A stretch of 64,000 nt of DNA. It comes from Spodoptera frugiperda. Its lineage: Eukaryota > Arthropoda > Insecta > Lepidoptera > Noctuidae. A program made the translations under genes and the position numbers. The notes under the pieces were generated by a model, which was given only the letters and a program-made list of their open reading frames with translations, was not told the DNA's origin and made no database searches. Positions 35,801 through 49,820 of this stretch are shown here, piece by piece (the first letter of the stretch is position 1; every line of letters begins with the position of its first letter). The DNA lies in assembly GCF_023101765.2 (NCBI RefSeq), contig NC_064231.1, forward strand, positions 8,322,501 through 8,386,500, given 5' to 3'.

Positions 35801-38800
35801 CCCAGCTAATAACTTAATGGAGTCTGCTATAAAAAGAACGGTCGCGGTCGGAAACAAAACAAATGTACGTGCCTATTTTTTAATATTTCATGAAGCGAAC
35901 GATGCTTTTTCTAGCGGTCTTTTGTTCTTTTTCTCGAAGTCACTCGCTTTTTAATGAAACGCACGTCGTGAGCGCGGGAACGGATGCGGCAGCATTTCAA
36001 AGGGTTTGTGGGGAACTGCATAATATGTAGGTATCGGAGTACTCTTAGCGTATCGAGTGGATGAATCTCCACATTTCCTCGACGGGCTCAGTTAGCTTCC
36101 AGAGCGCCAGCGAACACGAGATACACATCTACATAATAAGTATATACATATGTATGTATCTCACAAGCGTATACAAAACATCACTGAGTTGCCACAACGG
36201 ACTACCGCTGCTACTGAAATAAAAATAGACTATTTTGCAGTTTTAAATATAAACTGTATTTGTAGTTAAAATTAGCGTGGCCAGTCGTGTATGTTGAATT
36301 GTATACTGTCAAAATAAAACATGAAGTCGATGACAAACGTTTGCTATATTAAATGTGTTCGGACAATTTGGATCTCGGCATCAATCGTAGCGTGTAATTT
36401 GTGTCGGTTAAATAACATTGTGAATGTAGAGAGGGCTCGGTAACAGTCGCAATTATCCGACTCGTGGATTGCTATCAATACGATCTATAATGGAACAGAG
36501 TGATGCGAACTGTATTTACGAAATGTCAACATAAATCTTGTTTTAACGAGTATCTAGAATTAAAAGTAGAAATGGCACAAGGTGTTAAAAGCAGGCGGTC
36601 GAAACTAGTTCAGTTTTGTTGAAATGTTTAACTGTTGTATGATCCTTTTCAATGATTGAAATGTTGTAAAAATGCCATTTCTAAAAAGTTTGCCCGTAAA
36701 TGTTGTTTTATAAATAAATTCGAATCGAATCACGTGCAAAAACGTAACTATATTTTTGATATATCAAAAATGAATATTTTTGTTATACGGTCATTGGAAC
36801 AGCATCATAATATACGATTTTAGAACGTATGTAACTATAATATGAACGTATAGTTGTGTACCTACGACTAGACTCCGCTTCCCGAAGCGATGCCGATGTG
36901 GGGCAAGAATATGATTTCATATTTAGTTTAGCCGCAACGGAGCTCAAGATATGAGACTTCTCGCCTGTCAACGCTACAATCGAGTGTATAATGTATCTGT
37001 TATTTAATAAACATGCAAAGTACCACGTAATTATTTCATGTTTGTTCATCATAATGTACCTAAGTATAAATACTTTCCAAGCAAATGAGAAATATGTAAA
37101 TTACCGTGTGTAAATGAGGGAAACTTGAACGTTCCTTGTGTTTTTCTGTCAGAACATTTGTTAATTTATACGAACAACGATGACAAAAACATGAGAATGA
37201 AAATTCAATGAATAAGCTTGCCTTCATTATTTTAGATTCTTTAATGAAGCTTAACGAATATCTTGTCTGAATTAATTTAATTATTTATTAAAATTAGGAC
37301 GTAGGGCCCTGACACCGCCTTTGCGTTTTTACTACGGTATTCGAAAAATGTTCACTGATTTTACAAAATCTGTAGTTCAATTTAATAAAGTAAGTAAAAG
37401 TTATCTGAAATATCTATATTCCTAAATTAATTAGTGATGCCTTCAGGAATATTGATAACAGTTTAAGTAATTTAACAAATAAATGACGAAGAATAATTAT
37501 ATTAGTTACACTACAATATCACACTTAAACATTCATTGGTTTTCTGATCTAAAGCTTAACGATTTCTTAAAAGATTGTTCTTTTGAATGACTACAAAACA
37601 ATTTTTGTCCTTCAGATAACAATTTTCATCGAACTATTAATCAAAAATCAACGACAAAGGTGTACGTTATTTTCTATATTATTAAGGAGTTGTCTATTAT
37701 ATTACTTCTATATAAAATTATCTATATTGTATAGACGCTTGAATTAACAAGAGAAGGTGATTCAACAAAATTGTAGTTAGCGTTTTGTATAGACGGAGAG
37801 ACAGTGAAGATGAAAATTATTTAAAATGTCTAAACAAGACTAAATTTTAATAGAGTCCACGCGGATAATACATTATTAACAAACAGCCGTAAAACAAACA
37901 TGGGCACAATTATTTTTGTGTATATAGAAACTGGTACTAAATAAACGACCTAAATTTTACATTAACCATACAGGTAGTTTCCATGTTCCCTATTCTTCGA
38001 ACACCTACATAATATCATGTCGTCAGTAAAATAATTCCAAACGCCCATTAATCTGTCATGACTGGCTAAAATTATAATCCCCTGTCAGTCAACTTATTTG
38101 GGGATACTTGTTTGCATCCCTTCCCCATTCTACATTTTAAAGGTTATTACAATGAAGTTTTGTTTCTAAGCCATTGTTTATTACCTTCAAATGAATTAGG
38201 ACTCTAATGAAGTGGCTATTGAATACAAAATTGCAATTTCGAGAGTGAAATTCAATTTAAATAGGTTTGATATTGGCTGGATTTTGAATAAACTAACCGA
38301 AAGAATCGATATGCAATATTGTAATCAAACTAATGCTTTGGAGCCATCGACGTAATGTATAGAAGAAAATTGTATTGCATAAAAATCTATAATTTTAATA
38401 TCTACGAGAGGGTTACTTTTTAGTATTTTGAAAGCATATTACGTGCACGGAGTATCTCAATATTTTGTTTTGTATAAATGTCTTCTCTATTAATAAGTTA
38501 TTCAGAAATTAAAAGACTTTTCCTTTATATCTTTTTGATTATCACCACTATTCTATTTATGTTTACTCTGAACATAGCTTTTTCCACGTCTAAAGCTTCA
38601 TTTAGCAATATACATTTTGGGCTACTCCTAGCACTGCTAACAAAACCACGTCTAAAAGAAACAACATGTACTGTACAACATGCAATTCAAAACAATTGAA
38701 AACCAAAGCAAAAAATCCTTCAAGCACAACGTCATTTATTTTGCAAATATGAAACCGAACGTTCATAAACTTCGCTTCGTTCCCTAGTTGAAAAACTTTC

Positions 38801-40499
38801 TGTATAAAAACGAAGTTGTACTGTAGTTTGAAAACAAATTACCTACGTACCGTACCTACTTCGGAGGATACAAAAGGATCTTATATCCCGAAGGTTCAGC
38901 TATCTACTGTTTGTGTGTATTTAATTGACTGTCACATACCTTTTTCCTATCAACTGAAGTAGGATCTTCCTCAATGAAACGATCCCGAGTTTTGGACGTT
39001 TATTGGATCTTGCCTGGTAAGGTTTTCTTTGTTAGATTATTCCTAAATCTCATTTGGAATATTTTTGCTTGTAAGATAGGTATATTGGTAGTTTCTATTT
39101 ATGTTAAATATTATATTGAGATAATTTGTATTAATTTAATATGAATATAACATTGTTCTCCGCTGTACTAAACTTCTATTGTACTGATCACTCAATAATT
39201 CTATTATTGAGTAGAAAACAACATTCGAATTTGTGATGAAATTTGTATCAAAAGTTACAAGAAGAGTCTCATCACCTCACTGAAGTTTTTCCTTCTCCCA
39301 ATAAATATTGTAAGACATCCACCAAATTGTACTACGAAAAGCAACAAACCGTCCGTCACGTGGTAACATGATCAAATGTGATTGATTACTTTCCGAGTCA
39401 GCATTCAACTAGCGGACACTAGACGAAAGCATTATTCATCACGATCCAGATTACGGCTGTTCAGAATTGAAAGCGCGTGAAACTGTTCGGGGGACATTCA
39501 ATTATATTCTTATAACATTCAACCGAGTTCGGCCCCCTCGCGTGAATTATGTGATCGTAGGTCTGTACCAAATTCCCATTACCATGTCGAGATAGCTAAA
39601 ATACAATTTATGACTTGGATATCCTTGATGGATCGCTGGCGAAACCCAATTTAAAGTTGACATTTCTTGCCTACGCAAACGTGAATATTGAGGAAAACAC
39701 AATGCGACGGTCAAGGAAATATGTTTGAAAAGATCGAAGTATCCGCTACTGGATCCAAGTTATTTGTGAGTTTCCAAAGTATAATGTTCGAAGTAATTAC
39801 TTGGAGGCGGACGTGAGATGAATGTCTTGCCGCGCTGCAGGTGTTCAAAGGTAATCGAATTATAATAAAACACGGTAAAATAGGGAGACTGGTACGTGTC
39901 ATGTTTATTAAGGAGAATGTGATATTTTTGTTATTTTGGGAATCAGTGGAGAACAATGAGATATTCATTGGACATTTGTGTTGGAGAAGCTTTGAATGCT
40001 TTACTTTGTTTAGAAATATTTTACATTACATTACGCATTTGTTAGTCCCTACTATTGCATGGTTTAGTTTACAAACAAGCCGTATATACCAATAACCAAA
40101 CACAGATCACTCTGTCGATTACACAAATATTTATTCCTACCGAAAATCAAAGAGCGACACCATTCAGTATTCACTAAGTGCATTAGGCAACTATCTACGT
40201 CATCGCGCATCTATTGCCATCAAAACTAGGCTAGATCAAAAATAACTCTTAACACATACGTACTACGGTAGATAATGATAGTAAACATGTTTGTTGTTTA
40301 AGTCAGACTCGTATGTACTGGACGTAACAGTTAATTAACGAAAAAGGGATAAACAACAAAAGAAATGATGCCATTATCATTTAGTTAGACACACACACCA
40401 GAGAAAGACATCAGGGCCTCCACACCATTTTATCTTAAACAAGAAATTTCCAGAATCCCTTTATTATAATATTAGCTTGAATGTTTCCACGAAAAGGAT
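32803..40499. other. Long AT-rich stretch without supported genes
   Basis: I find no convincing exon. Points of structure are a 20-bp perfect palindrome at 36752-36771 and a GC-richer patch with a 90-codon frame at 35242-35514 (+) whose product resembles nothing known. A 9-bp hairpin CTCAATAAT/ATTATTGAG lies near 39190-39210. The region may be further intron of the gene upstream or intergenic. Confidence 0.4.
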
Positions 40500-40857
40500 T
40501 TATCTTAATGGATAAATTCTGTCATGTACGAAGTATGTTTTAGGTAACCACCTAATTTCGGACGTTATCGATGCGTTTGTAAACTGCGTGAAGACTAACG
40601 AGGTACCCAAGGAGTCTATAATAAATCGTATAACGTTTAATAGACGAGTTTTCAGGCTAATAGCCGTACTTGGTATCCCTTGTTCGGCAGATTTACGATG
40701 TGCTAAACCACAACGATTCGAATTGGACGCCATTTTCCTCCCACTGACAATATTAAAATATATTCCTTTTATTATCACCGATTTAGATATTCACGCATTA
40801 TCCCGATTTATGGCATTGAAACTTTCCGAAATGTTATGTCGTATTTCTTCACTTTGA
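40500..40857. other. GC-richer patch with overlapping frames on both strands
   Basis: A 92-codon frame on the minus strand (40778-40500) and an 89-codon frame on the plus strand (40588-40857) overlap. The minus frame holds an ATG in good context (AAAATGGCGTCC, near 40733) that starts MASNSNRCGLAHRKSAEQGI. Composition is richer in GC than the flanks. I recognise neither product. It may be an old mobile-element fragment or a small exon; the evidence is weak. Confidence 0.2.
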
Positions 40858-42471
40858 GGCAATAAATAAAATGTAGTTTTAGTACGTTTTGAACTAAATT
40901 AAACTGTAATAAAAACGGTGTAGCTCTAAAACTAAATAAGTTTCTTAAATAACTAGTTGTACCTACTCTTAAAAGCTAAATGTCTAGATACTAGGTCTCA
41001 TTGTAAATCAGTTTTATCTGTTAGAGGCATTTATTTCTAAATCTTAGGCTCTGAAAGTAATTCTAGGGATTTACCCACATACGTTTATAAATGTAGTGCC
41101 TTATCTTAGGGTCTAACAATTGGACTTTGAAACATGCTACAATTTACCAATGATAACAATGACTGTGATAAAAGTTAGAAGTGAACAATGATACGATCAA
41201 TTCCAACTTTTTCCATTAAGATTTTGATAATCTCAAGTTCTGTGGAGAATCACAAAATATAACGAGTTCAGATTTTTCCGTTAAAAAGGTACTTAGTAAT
41301 GTGTTAGGTATTTCGTGGAATATTATAAGTAAAAAGCTTATATTTCTCGACACAACTTGTATAAGAATATCCCCTTGTTCATTCGGTTTGAATGAAGTGA
41401 TAACGACTAAGTGAGACGTTGAAGCCTTTTATGTATCTCTACTAGACACACATGTGAAATATTTTATAAAGTTTTATTTATTCGCCAAAGAATATTAAGT
41501 CTTTAAGGTCTATTTTTCGATGATAGATTTTATCTAGACATACAAATCGTCATAAAGTAATATGACGGAATAAATATTGAGTCAGTTTTTCGAAAATAGA
41601 ATTTTCATATCGGATTAAGTTGTTTAATACGATTGAGAGAACTTTATGAGGTATTTCTTTTTTTTAATCTCTCTTACGAGATCGGAACTATGTAGTCTGA
41701 CTTGACAAAGATCCTTTGACGCTTCTTTGGTAACAAAGTCGATTTTGTTTCAAAGAAAAGTCGGAGGATCCGGTGACGGGAGAAAGAATTATTGGAAATG
41801 AGAATTCTTAAATGTAGCTCTCGGATTCATTATTATCTATTTTTAGCTACATAATTATCACATAATATTTATTAGGTTAACTTTCCCATTATGTGTTTTG
41901 TAAAAGAACGGGAGATTAGCTTGGCTAGAAGATAGGCTACTTTGAATTCCATCTGTACCTAAAAAGAAATAAGAAGGCCAGACTTCGACTCTAGACTATT
42001 ATGTACCCATCAAATAATGTTTTATGTGCTGCTGTGCTGACAAAGTCCCATTTAAGTTATTTCGTACACTGTAGTCAACCAATTAAGTAGACCAACCAAA
42101 TATATTCCAAAGCCATTTTTACATAGTAACATAAAGTTAAAGTTAAAAGAAGTCATAGAAAACTCTAGGTAAAAAAGGTATTAGAAGATTATCGTACCAT
42201 ATCTAAAGGGAGCTCTTTATCACAGGCCATTGAGCACTTTCAAACGATTTAGTCGCGTCTAAGAAACACTTAGGCTCATGATTATGTATGTATTCTCCAC
42301 TCGGACAGTAATTGAAGTGTGTTCTCTTATGTATTAGTTTTACATGTCAGGTTTTTCTAAAGTAAATTATATTGATGTGATTGGCAGCTATGTAATTTGG
42401 AAATTACTTTGAGTGGCATATTAAAAGAATGTGACACGTAATGACAGTTTCAATTTTTTTATTTTAATTTG
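40858..42471. other. AT-rich non-coding DNA
   Basis: I see no gene, RNA or repeat that can be supported. Confidence 0.45.
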
Positions 42472-42644
42472 AAAATGTTTTTCATTACTATGTATGTGTA
42501 TGCCTGTGAGAAATTACTGAAACTATTAAGAATTAAATATTGTAATGGTTTTAAAATGTTTTTCATTACAATGTTTGTCAAGTATTTGTAGCTGTCTATT
42601 AGAAAGTTACTGAAACTATCTTTAGCATGAAATATTGTAATGGT
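42472..42644. repeat. Two-copy tandem repeat (about 80-90 bp unit)
   Basis: AAAATGTTTTTCATTAC starts both copies (42472 and 42553). Both continue to a TTACTGAAACTAT segment and close with AAATATTGTAATGGT at 42549 and 42644. The copies differ by substitutions and an insertion of about 14 bp in the second, so the duplication is not recent. Confidence 0.75.
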
Positions 42645-45201
42645 AATTTGACTGAGTTTCTTGAGTACCTAACAATGCCTAACGCATTGTATTCAAGTAT
42701 TTGTTTATGAGCTGTAAAATTCTTATTAATAAGCCAAGAGAGTATTTACCAGTCATATAAGTACAAAATATGTAATTATTACTAATTATGTAGCCAAAAA
42801 TGTCGAGTAGGTCATTGTCCAGTAACAGATTAATAGGTAATGATGGGTTGATATATTAATGTTTTCATTAAAAAAAAAAGAACACGTACACACCAGTTCT
42901 ATGTTTATTTTACTATGAACCTGAAAATATTAAAGTTAATGATTACTTTACCTGCAAAGTTTCCGTAATTAAAAAATCAGAAACGTTGTACAAACTGACA
43001 AACAAATTTCAGATGGACAGTTCAGCAAAACCTGTTTAAAGAGATTATCTGATAAATGAGGATTAAGTGCGGTATTTAGAAATATAAACCGTCGAGATAA
43101 AACTCCAATCTGTGCTATCTGTGACATTTTTTTTTCTGTTTAACATTCATTTTGGTATTACTAATTGTTTGTTTATACTCATCTTGATACTAGATCCAAG
43201 AGTGATTCTGAATACGCTTCGTGTTCGTATGTGCGAAGTAGTATAAATGGTTCTTGAGTCCCATAAAAAGTAAGTTTTAAGTTTTCAGTTAGTGAGTTGT
43301 GTAAGTTTGAAACGTCATTAAACTTATTACTAAAATCTGTTTTTAAACATATTCTATTCACATTGAACATTTAACACACTAAAAATATGATGAGTGGAAT
43401 TAGTATTTTGAATTCAAAATCCGCTTACGTAACAAAATGGAACGATTTGTGCAAATCCCGTAGTCCCGTACAGAGAGATCCATTTAATGGGATTTCCCCA
43501 ACATTATTTTCCACTTACAAAGTGTCATAAGGTTCAACTTAAATGATCTTTGTTACACAATTTTGCATTAACTAAGTTTAGAGCGGAGTTCCGCTTACCT
43601 GTGGCCTACTTACCTTCAAGATTTATAGTGCAAGATGAGAAAGGTACGGTACGGCGTCAAGTTGGGAACTATATTTGTGCCACGAGTTTTATTTTCTTGT
43701 GGATTATGAGAGTCATATTTTTTTTAATATTTCATTTAGTAGATTAACCTAAAATATTGTAATAAGGATTTCGACTCTATAAATATGCGTATAAGATACA
43801 AAATTCATTAAATGTACATAGTAGGTAAGTTGGTACTGACGTTTATGGAGAGAATTCTAGATTATAGTGCAGCTTGAAATGTTTGTGTGCGTCATTAATC
43901 ATAGCAAAGTCCTCCATACAAAAGTATTTTAAGTCACAGTGGATATTAAGGTAAATCGATAATACAAAATATAGTACCGTATGCTCCTAAACCTTCCACA
44001 AGGGCTAGGAAAGGGTATTCCTATTTACACTTTCGGTTCAATAAACACGTTGTATGGACCTTTTTAATTTGGGACGGACCTTTAGTTATTTACGGGACAT
44101 TACAAATTTCCAGTCTGCCAGAATTTTCTTAGGGAAAAAATCTACTTTTACAACGTGAGAATTGAATCCCCGAATACATTGAATATTCCAAAATAGGACA
44201 GTATCACTTTGATACACCTTTTTGCCGGAGGGAAAGCGTCTAGCTAGAGAAAGATTAGGGAATGTGTCTGGCTCGTACTTTACTGGCTCATACATATAAA
44301 ACAAAAAAGACATAAACGTATCTACAGGACAGAATCTAAAAATATTTTGTAAGAATAGATCGATAGTTTATATTGCATACGCAATGAATTTTGATCACAT
44401 TATTTAGTTCCGCTACATACTAAAACAGGCGAAAATGTGAAAAGAGTTACGTTCACGAGTATGTTGCAATAACTTTAAACGACGAGGAAAAAGTTCAAGT
44501 TGAAATTTAATATCGTTTTAAGGGTGTATTAAAATTTAATCTCCCCGGTACGGATATGGGTCATAAACAGGACCATAGATATTTTATCTGCTTTCTATTG
44601 GCTGGGAGAATATTAAAAATTAAATTCCAAATCCTGATTGGACAGTAAAAATGTTGACTGTATCAGATTGGTTGTTATTCACTTCGCGTATATTGAAAGT
44701 TGCCGGTTCTTTGAGCGTTCCATTTAGATGGATGCTAGGAAATTGCTTTATGGTAGACGTGGACTGACATTTGCAACGTGTTTGCAATCACTGGTGAAAT
44801 GTACCACTGTATTGTGGCCGGACTAACAAAGAGATGAGCGTACGAGAGAGCAGTCAACAATGCGATCCGATGCTCCGAACCAGCTTTTCATTAGTATAAA
44901 GTACGTATGAACGCGATTGTTCGACTATAAATTCATGTCAATATTAGAATATAATGACTATGTATTACTATGTGGCTTTCAACGACATTAATTAATACGC
45001 ACACTACGTCTGTTATTAAAACCGAATTGAAATTGTATAGGTTGGTTTGTAAGCTTGGTTTTCGTATTGATTTTGGTTTTGTAATTTAAGTTGTACTTAA
45101 TACATTAAACGCCATGGGAGACAAAAGTGACCGTCGCTAGCAGAGGATTTGCCTTCAACTGATTTCTGTGGGCAGTCAATGTGTTAATAAGTACAAAAGA
45201 G
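42645..45201. other. AT-rich non-coding DNA
   Basis: No supported gene. Frames of 63-75 codons at 43179-43370 (-), 43550-43747 (+) and 44086-44313 (-) have no coding signature. Confidence 0.45.
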
Positions 45202-45290
45202 TTTTTTTTTTTATATAATTGGAAAGGTTTGTCTGGTAGAAAATGACTACGTCATTAAGCCCACCTTGTGTACGCATTTATGTGCATGAG
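45202..45290 (+). repeat. Possible LINE 3' UTR remnant
   Basis: After a T-run (45202-45212) comes TTTGTCTGGTAGAAAATGAC, CATTAAGCCCACCTTGTGTAC. This resembles the 3' UTR of a common lepidopteran LINE (GTCTGGTAGAGAATG..., CATTAAGTCCGCC...). The A-rich end is missing. Assignment is from memory of the pattern. Confidence 0.4.
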
Positions 45291-46327
45291 CACCTAAATC
45301 AATGAAAAATTATTTTACATCTGCTTTAACTGACGTTTGTCATATTCTGATTAGGGACTAAACGAGAAAAATACATTTCTGGAAACACTGGGTACTGTGA
45401 ATAAATTAAAAATGTACACTAATTTTGTTTATCCCAAGAAGTAAAAAAATGACATGAAATAAATTCTTTTCGCTGCTTTAATTTTTTAATATCACTGTCA
45501 TTCCGTCCACCGTCGTGTCTCATTCCTGTGTTTAACCGACTCTCATAAAACGTTTTATTGGCATTTTGACAACTTAGATCCACGAACATCGAGACACCGC
45601 TCAGTGCTCATTTCCTTTATATCTCCTTCGAATTGTAGCAGTAAAAAGTATTCCTGATATTCTGTATTGCGGATACACGCTAGTGGAGAACATACTTTGA
45701 TCTTTCCCACGTGTAGGATACGCAAACTTATACTGTATTTCTATCTCATTTAAATATAATATCCGTTGCATCGGTATCGGTATTGGGGCTTATTCTCTGC
45801 AGGGTTTACTTGAAGTAGAAAACTCACACGTGCATAGCAATCTGAAAGTTTAATCTTTGTTGCTTTCGATGAGCAAGCGTTTGTGGTTTAGATGTGCAGC
45901 ATGGATTTTAGTATTGTATAAAACTAGATAGAACACCTGTATTCAACAAATTGTGGAAATGGCTAAAAATAAACTACGTACTTTAGCATAATCATGTAGA
46001 AATTACTATCAATCAAATGAATTCCTTTCCAAACGTATCTATTATGTAGACTAAGCACTTTACTGATTGTAGTAGGTCAACACTATATCACTCTATTCAC
46101 CTTTCGACATTATATTCTAGGCATTGATGGTGAGAGTCTATTCACCTGTGAAAGACAAGGCCTTCACTATTAAGGCGGCTATACACGGACCTAACTAGAC
46201 AAACTTGCATGATTAATTGAAAACGAAGCTTAGTTTGGACTTGTAAGAAGATGAATCTTTTGATGGAATGGATTTGAATGGAGAATTTTATCATTATTTA
46301 AAGCATAGGACAAAGAAAACAAAACTA
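45291..46327. other. AT-rich non-coding DNA
   Basis: No gene, RNA or repeat that I can support. Confidence 0.45.
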
Positions 46328-46425
46328 GCACGTACTTGTATCTGCTCCAGTGTTGCAGGTGTCCATGGACTGCGTCGATTGTTCACCATTAAAAGATTCG
46401 AATTATCGTTGGCCGCCCATAAAAA
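46328..46425 (+). repeat. Degraded 3' tail of the short interspersed repeat
   Basis: GCACGTACTTGTA, TGTTGCAGGTGTCCATGG, CGATTGTTCACCATTA and GCCGCCCATAAAAA follow the tail of the repeat at 366-673 in order. The segment also mimics a splice acceptor with a short open frame (TGTTGCAG then VSMDCVDC), but the repeat explains it. Confidence 0.65.
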
Positions 46426-46876
46426 CAAATTGGCGATTAATTTTGCTATAAACACTCATCTATCATCGAGATAAACATTATGATGCTAACAGAAAAAGTA
46501 TTCATACAAATACTTAAAAGTAAAATAAGCAAGTAATACTGTGTATTGCCATCTTTACCAAGAAAACGTGTCGATATTTCTTGACGCCACGTGGCACAAG
46601 TTGCCAGTGGAAGTTTGTAAGTAGTGGCGGCTTGCTCACCGCTTGCAAACTACATAATAATCCGATTCCAACTATTTACTCTTACAACTAACTTCTGTTG
46701 TGGATGATAGACAACTGTTACGCTGTATTTAGGTGATGTAAAAACTTGTGGATTGGATTGGATTACCTTTGATTCGTTGGTCTGTACAAACGGAGTTGAT
46801 TTAATTTTCTATTACTAAGGTGCCTACTATATTACTAGCTATGTATTTAATTTATGCTCATAAAGGAATGGATAAT

Positions 46877-46879
<3 letters not shown>
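46426..46879. other. Non-coding DNA
   Basis: Nothing recognisable between the repeat tail and the T-run at 46880. Confidence 0.45.
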
Positions 46880-46915
<36 letters not shown>

Positions 46916-47345
46916 GGGACAAGCCCGCCACAACCTCCCATACCGCTGCAACTCCTGTAAGCCAGGATCTACAGTAGATACAACCATGAAAACACCGGAA
47001 CATTGAAGTCCGGCGCGTCCCAGGGACATGAATGACTGTCTTGGATCCCGCAACGAAATAAATCAGAAGATATTATTAGAGGAGAAGAAAAGAAAACGAT
47101 AGTTTCCACTTCCCTCGGTGAATTTAATGCAGGAGACAGAATGACTTAAGCCTTAAGGCACAAAGAGACTCCACAACTGGGAGAAGCCCAGTCGCCAAGC
47201 ACCACGGAAATTTGACTTAAAACTAAGTGGGTCCTATGTGTGAGCTGTTATACTTGCTTCCAATAATAGGTATGGCAAAAACGCCTAAACGCACGGAAAT
47301 TCGTTCTAGACTCCACAAGGTCCGTATAATAGACAACACCTGATG
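46880..47345 (-). mobile_element. Poly(A)-tailed retroelement 3' end, unclassified
   Basis: A 32-T run (46880-46911) is followed by about 430 bp of sequence with higher GC than the surroundings (AAGCCCGCCACAACCTCCC, GAAGTCCGGCGCGTCCCAGG, CTGGGAGAAGCCCAGTCGCC). Read on the minus strand this is a 3' end with a poly(A) tail, typical of a 5'-truncated LINE or a SINE. No domain is legible. The left limit of the homology is uncertain, and I found no clear target-site duplication beside the T-run. The long uninterrupted T-run suggests a relatively recent insertion. Confidence 0.6.
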
Positions 47346-49820
47346 AAACAATTAAATTATCATATGGAACATTGATTGAAAAATAAATGCAATAGGCATT
47401 TGCGAGCTGTGTTATTTCGTAGTATCAAAATTTTACCCAAAATATATTCGTAATCCTATCTCCCAAGTCAGTATCTAATAGACCTTTGTCTTGGGGTAGA
47501 TAATCGGTAGCTTCATCATTATTCCATTTAACTGTAATAGTCAACCGGGAACTGTATCTAATACGAACAATCCTATTATGCCGTTGGGAGAAGACGGTGT
47601 CTTGATGAAGGCCTAATGGCTCACGAAAGACGCAAAACATAATGTATTTCGTCACTAAACTAACTGTTCATGCTTTTGAAATACCTAAAAGCAAAATTCT
47701 ATGCTGTTAAAAGATAGTAAGAACTTTATCATAAAATATTTTCGGACGCTGAATTTTTTCAATTAGTATAATGGGTTTGTTCATTCATTTATGCAAACAT
47801 TTCATCAATAAACTTTTAAAGTGAACAAACAAATTGAGCTTCGCTGAAAATGGATAATATCATATATTTTTAACAAACAGATGCCGACATTTATCGCTTT
47901 ATGTGCCGGATAATGCAAAAAGAGAATTCATTTTCAATGATTCATGTTCAAGTGCTTTTTTCCTAGGATAATAAAATCTTCTTGTAAAATAAAGGTAGAT
48001 AGTTAAAGTCGACGAACAATGTGGCTCATTATTTTTTTATATTAATTTTCTTTGAAGAATAATGTCACTGTTGCGAAATAGAGAACTGAGAGATAAATCA
48101 TATTAAATATTGTTTCTTTAAAAATGTTAATGAAGTACTTTGCTGCCAGGTCGTGGATTTTGAATTTGTTAACGATCCGAAGACGCGACGACATACGCAC
48201 GTATAGTAGCTGACGCGTGCAAAGCGGTTTCTATGACCACTTAGTTACATTGTGACTTATGATCCTAATTTGAGCAATAAATTTTAATGGATTTACGATA
48301 TATCGCCCACACTTTTTTACCTTTCTATTTTATTCTTTTGTTTTTTACGTGTATATCAGAACGTTTTTCCTGAATTTATTTTTATGTGATTGTGTACGTA
48401 TGTAGGTATAATTCTGTTCATAGCTCAGTGCTTTCACTAATGGCCGATATTGATTTTGAAATATCAGGACAAAACGTGAAACGCGATTTATTTTGAATAA
48501 AATTGTTAAGTGTTGTGTAAGTGTATTTTTAACAAATACATTCGTTTTATTGGGAATCTATTGAGATTTACATTTGGGGCAGCATGTGGTGAATATCCTT
48601 GTACATTGATTCAGTAACTGACACAGTTTTTAGCAGATAATGCACTACTTAGACTACTTTGGCAGTGTTTTCAAGTTTTCGCCAGAAAAGAGAGTAGATC
48701 AAATGGCAAAGACTTCAATAGAAATGGAAAAATAAGAATACACCCTAGAACAAAAATATAAAATAAAAAACTCCTTGACAGGACCTAAGTCTCCATCTTT
48801 ACACGCCGATAAAGCGTTTAGAATTTAACAGAACAAGCAACACGCTTATTCAAAGCTTTAATGCAATTTTGCTAAATAATTTCTCTAGTATCTCCCGAAC
48901 TACTTGAACTAAACAGGGTGTAAAGTAAGGAAATTGCATTTAACGTTGTAAAGTAATATAATATCGACTATCACAGTGTTAAAGTAATTATTGAGCGTTG
49001 TTAAAAGTAAAGGAAGCTCAGGTTAGTTTGCTTTTCCGCTGTTACTAATAAACACATCCTGTGTATAAGTTACCGGTATAAGTTTATTTTTGGTTCTTTT
49101 TCTGAGTACAAGGACCGTTTTAATTGGAGTAAAAGAAATAGAGAGGTGTCGAGAATTTTTTTTTGTTTTTCGTTCTTGAGTCCAGTATGTGTTTTGCTGA
49201 CATTAGTCATTTAGTAGATTTATTTGATAATGTTAACTTTTGAATTATTAAATGAAAGCACGTAGGTAATTGATACAGGTTTGTGTTCTATTCTATAAGT
49301 AACAAAAAAATTATAAAATAAAGCTCTACAATTAATAAAGATTATGAGCCATTGAGCAATCGTGGTGATTAATGCTCAGACCTGCTTCGTGCGAAAAGAG
49401 GTTTTTGGTCAGCAGCAGCCACATATAGGCTGTTGATGTGAATAAAGACCAAAAACTGAGTTCACATAGTAATTTTATGAACTAATCGAAGTTTTGACAC
49501 TAAAAACTCTTTCATCAATAAAGTCATAATTTTACAATGTGGTAGTTTCAAGCCACTCATTTCAACAACATAGTAGACTAAAGCCACTTAAAGTGACTCC
49601 GTCGTCAGTAGTTTTTCACTACGACAGCGGGAGAGTGGAGGGGGGAGAGTAAGTTACTGTCATCCGCCTTTTAGAATTTATATTCATCGTAAAATTCACC
49701 CACTTTGTTGCTTTAATTATTATTTCAGCTGTTGAGTTCACTTTGAAAATATTTGCCGTTTTCTTATTAACAGTGACTTGTCTTGTACTAGTAGACTTGA
49801 TATAGTCAATTTCAAATCTT
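47346..49820. other. AT-rich non-coding DNA
   Basis: No supported gene. A 76-codon frame at 47425-47655 (-) lies just beyond the retroelement end; it could be further decayed retroelement sequence but shows no motif. Confidence 0.4.

Noticed and set aside
46352..46425. Acceptor TGTTGCAG plus frame VSMDCVDC as a host exon
   Set aside because: The segment matches the 3' tail of the short interspersed repeat at 366-673 step by step.
46867..47858. AATGGATAAT at 46867-46876 and 47849-47858 as target-site duplication of the poly(T) element
   Set aside because: The left copy is separated from the T-run by TGA, and the DNA between 47650 and 47849 looks like ordinary AT-rich host sequence.
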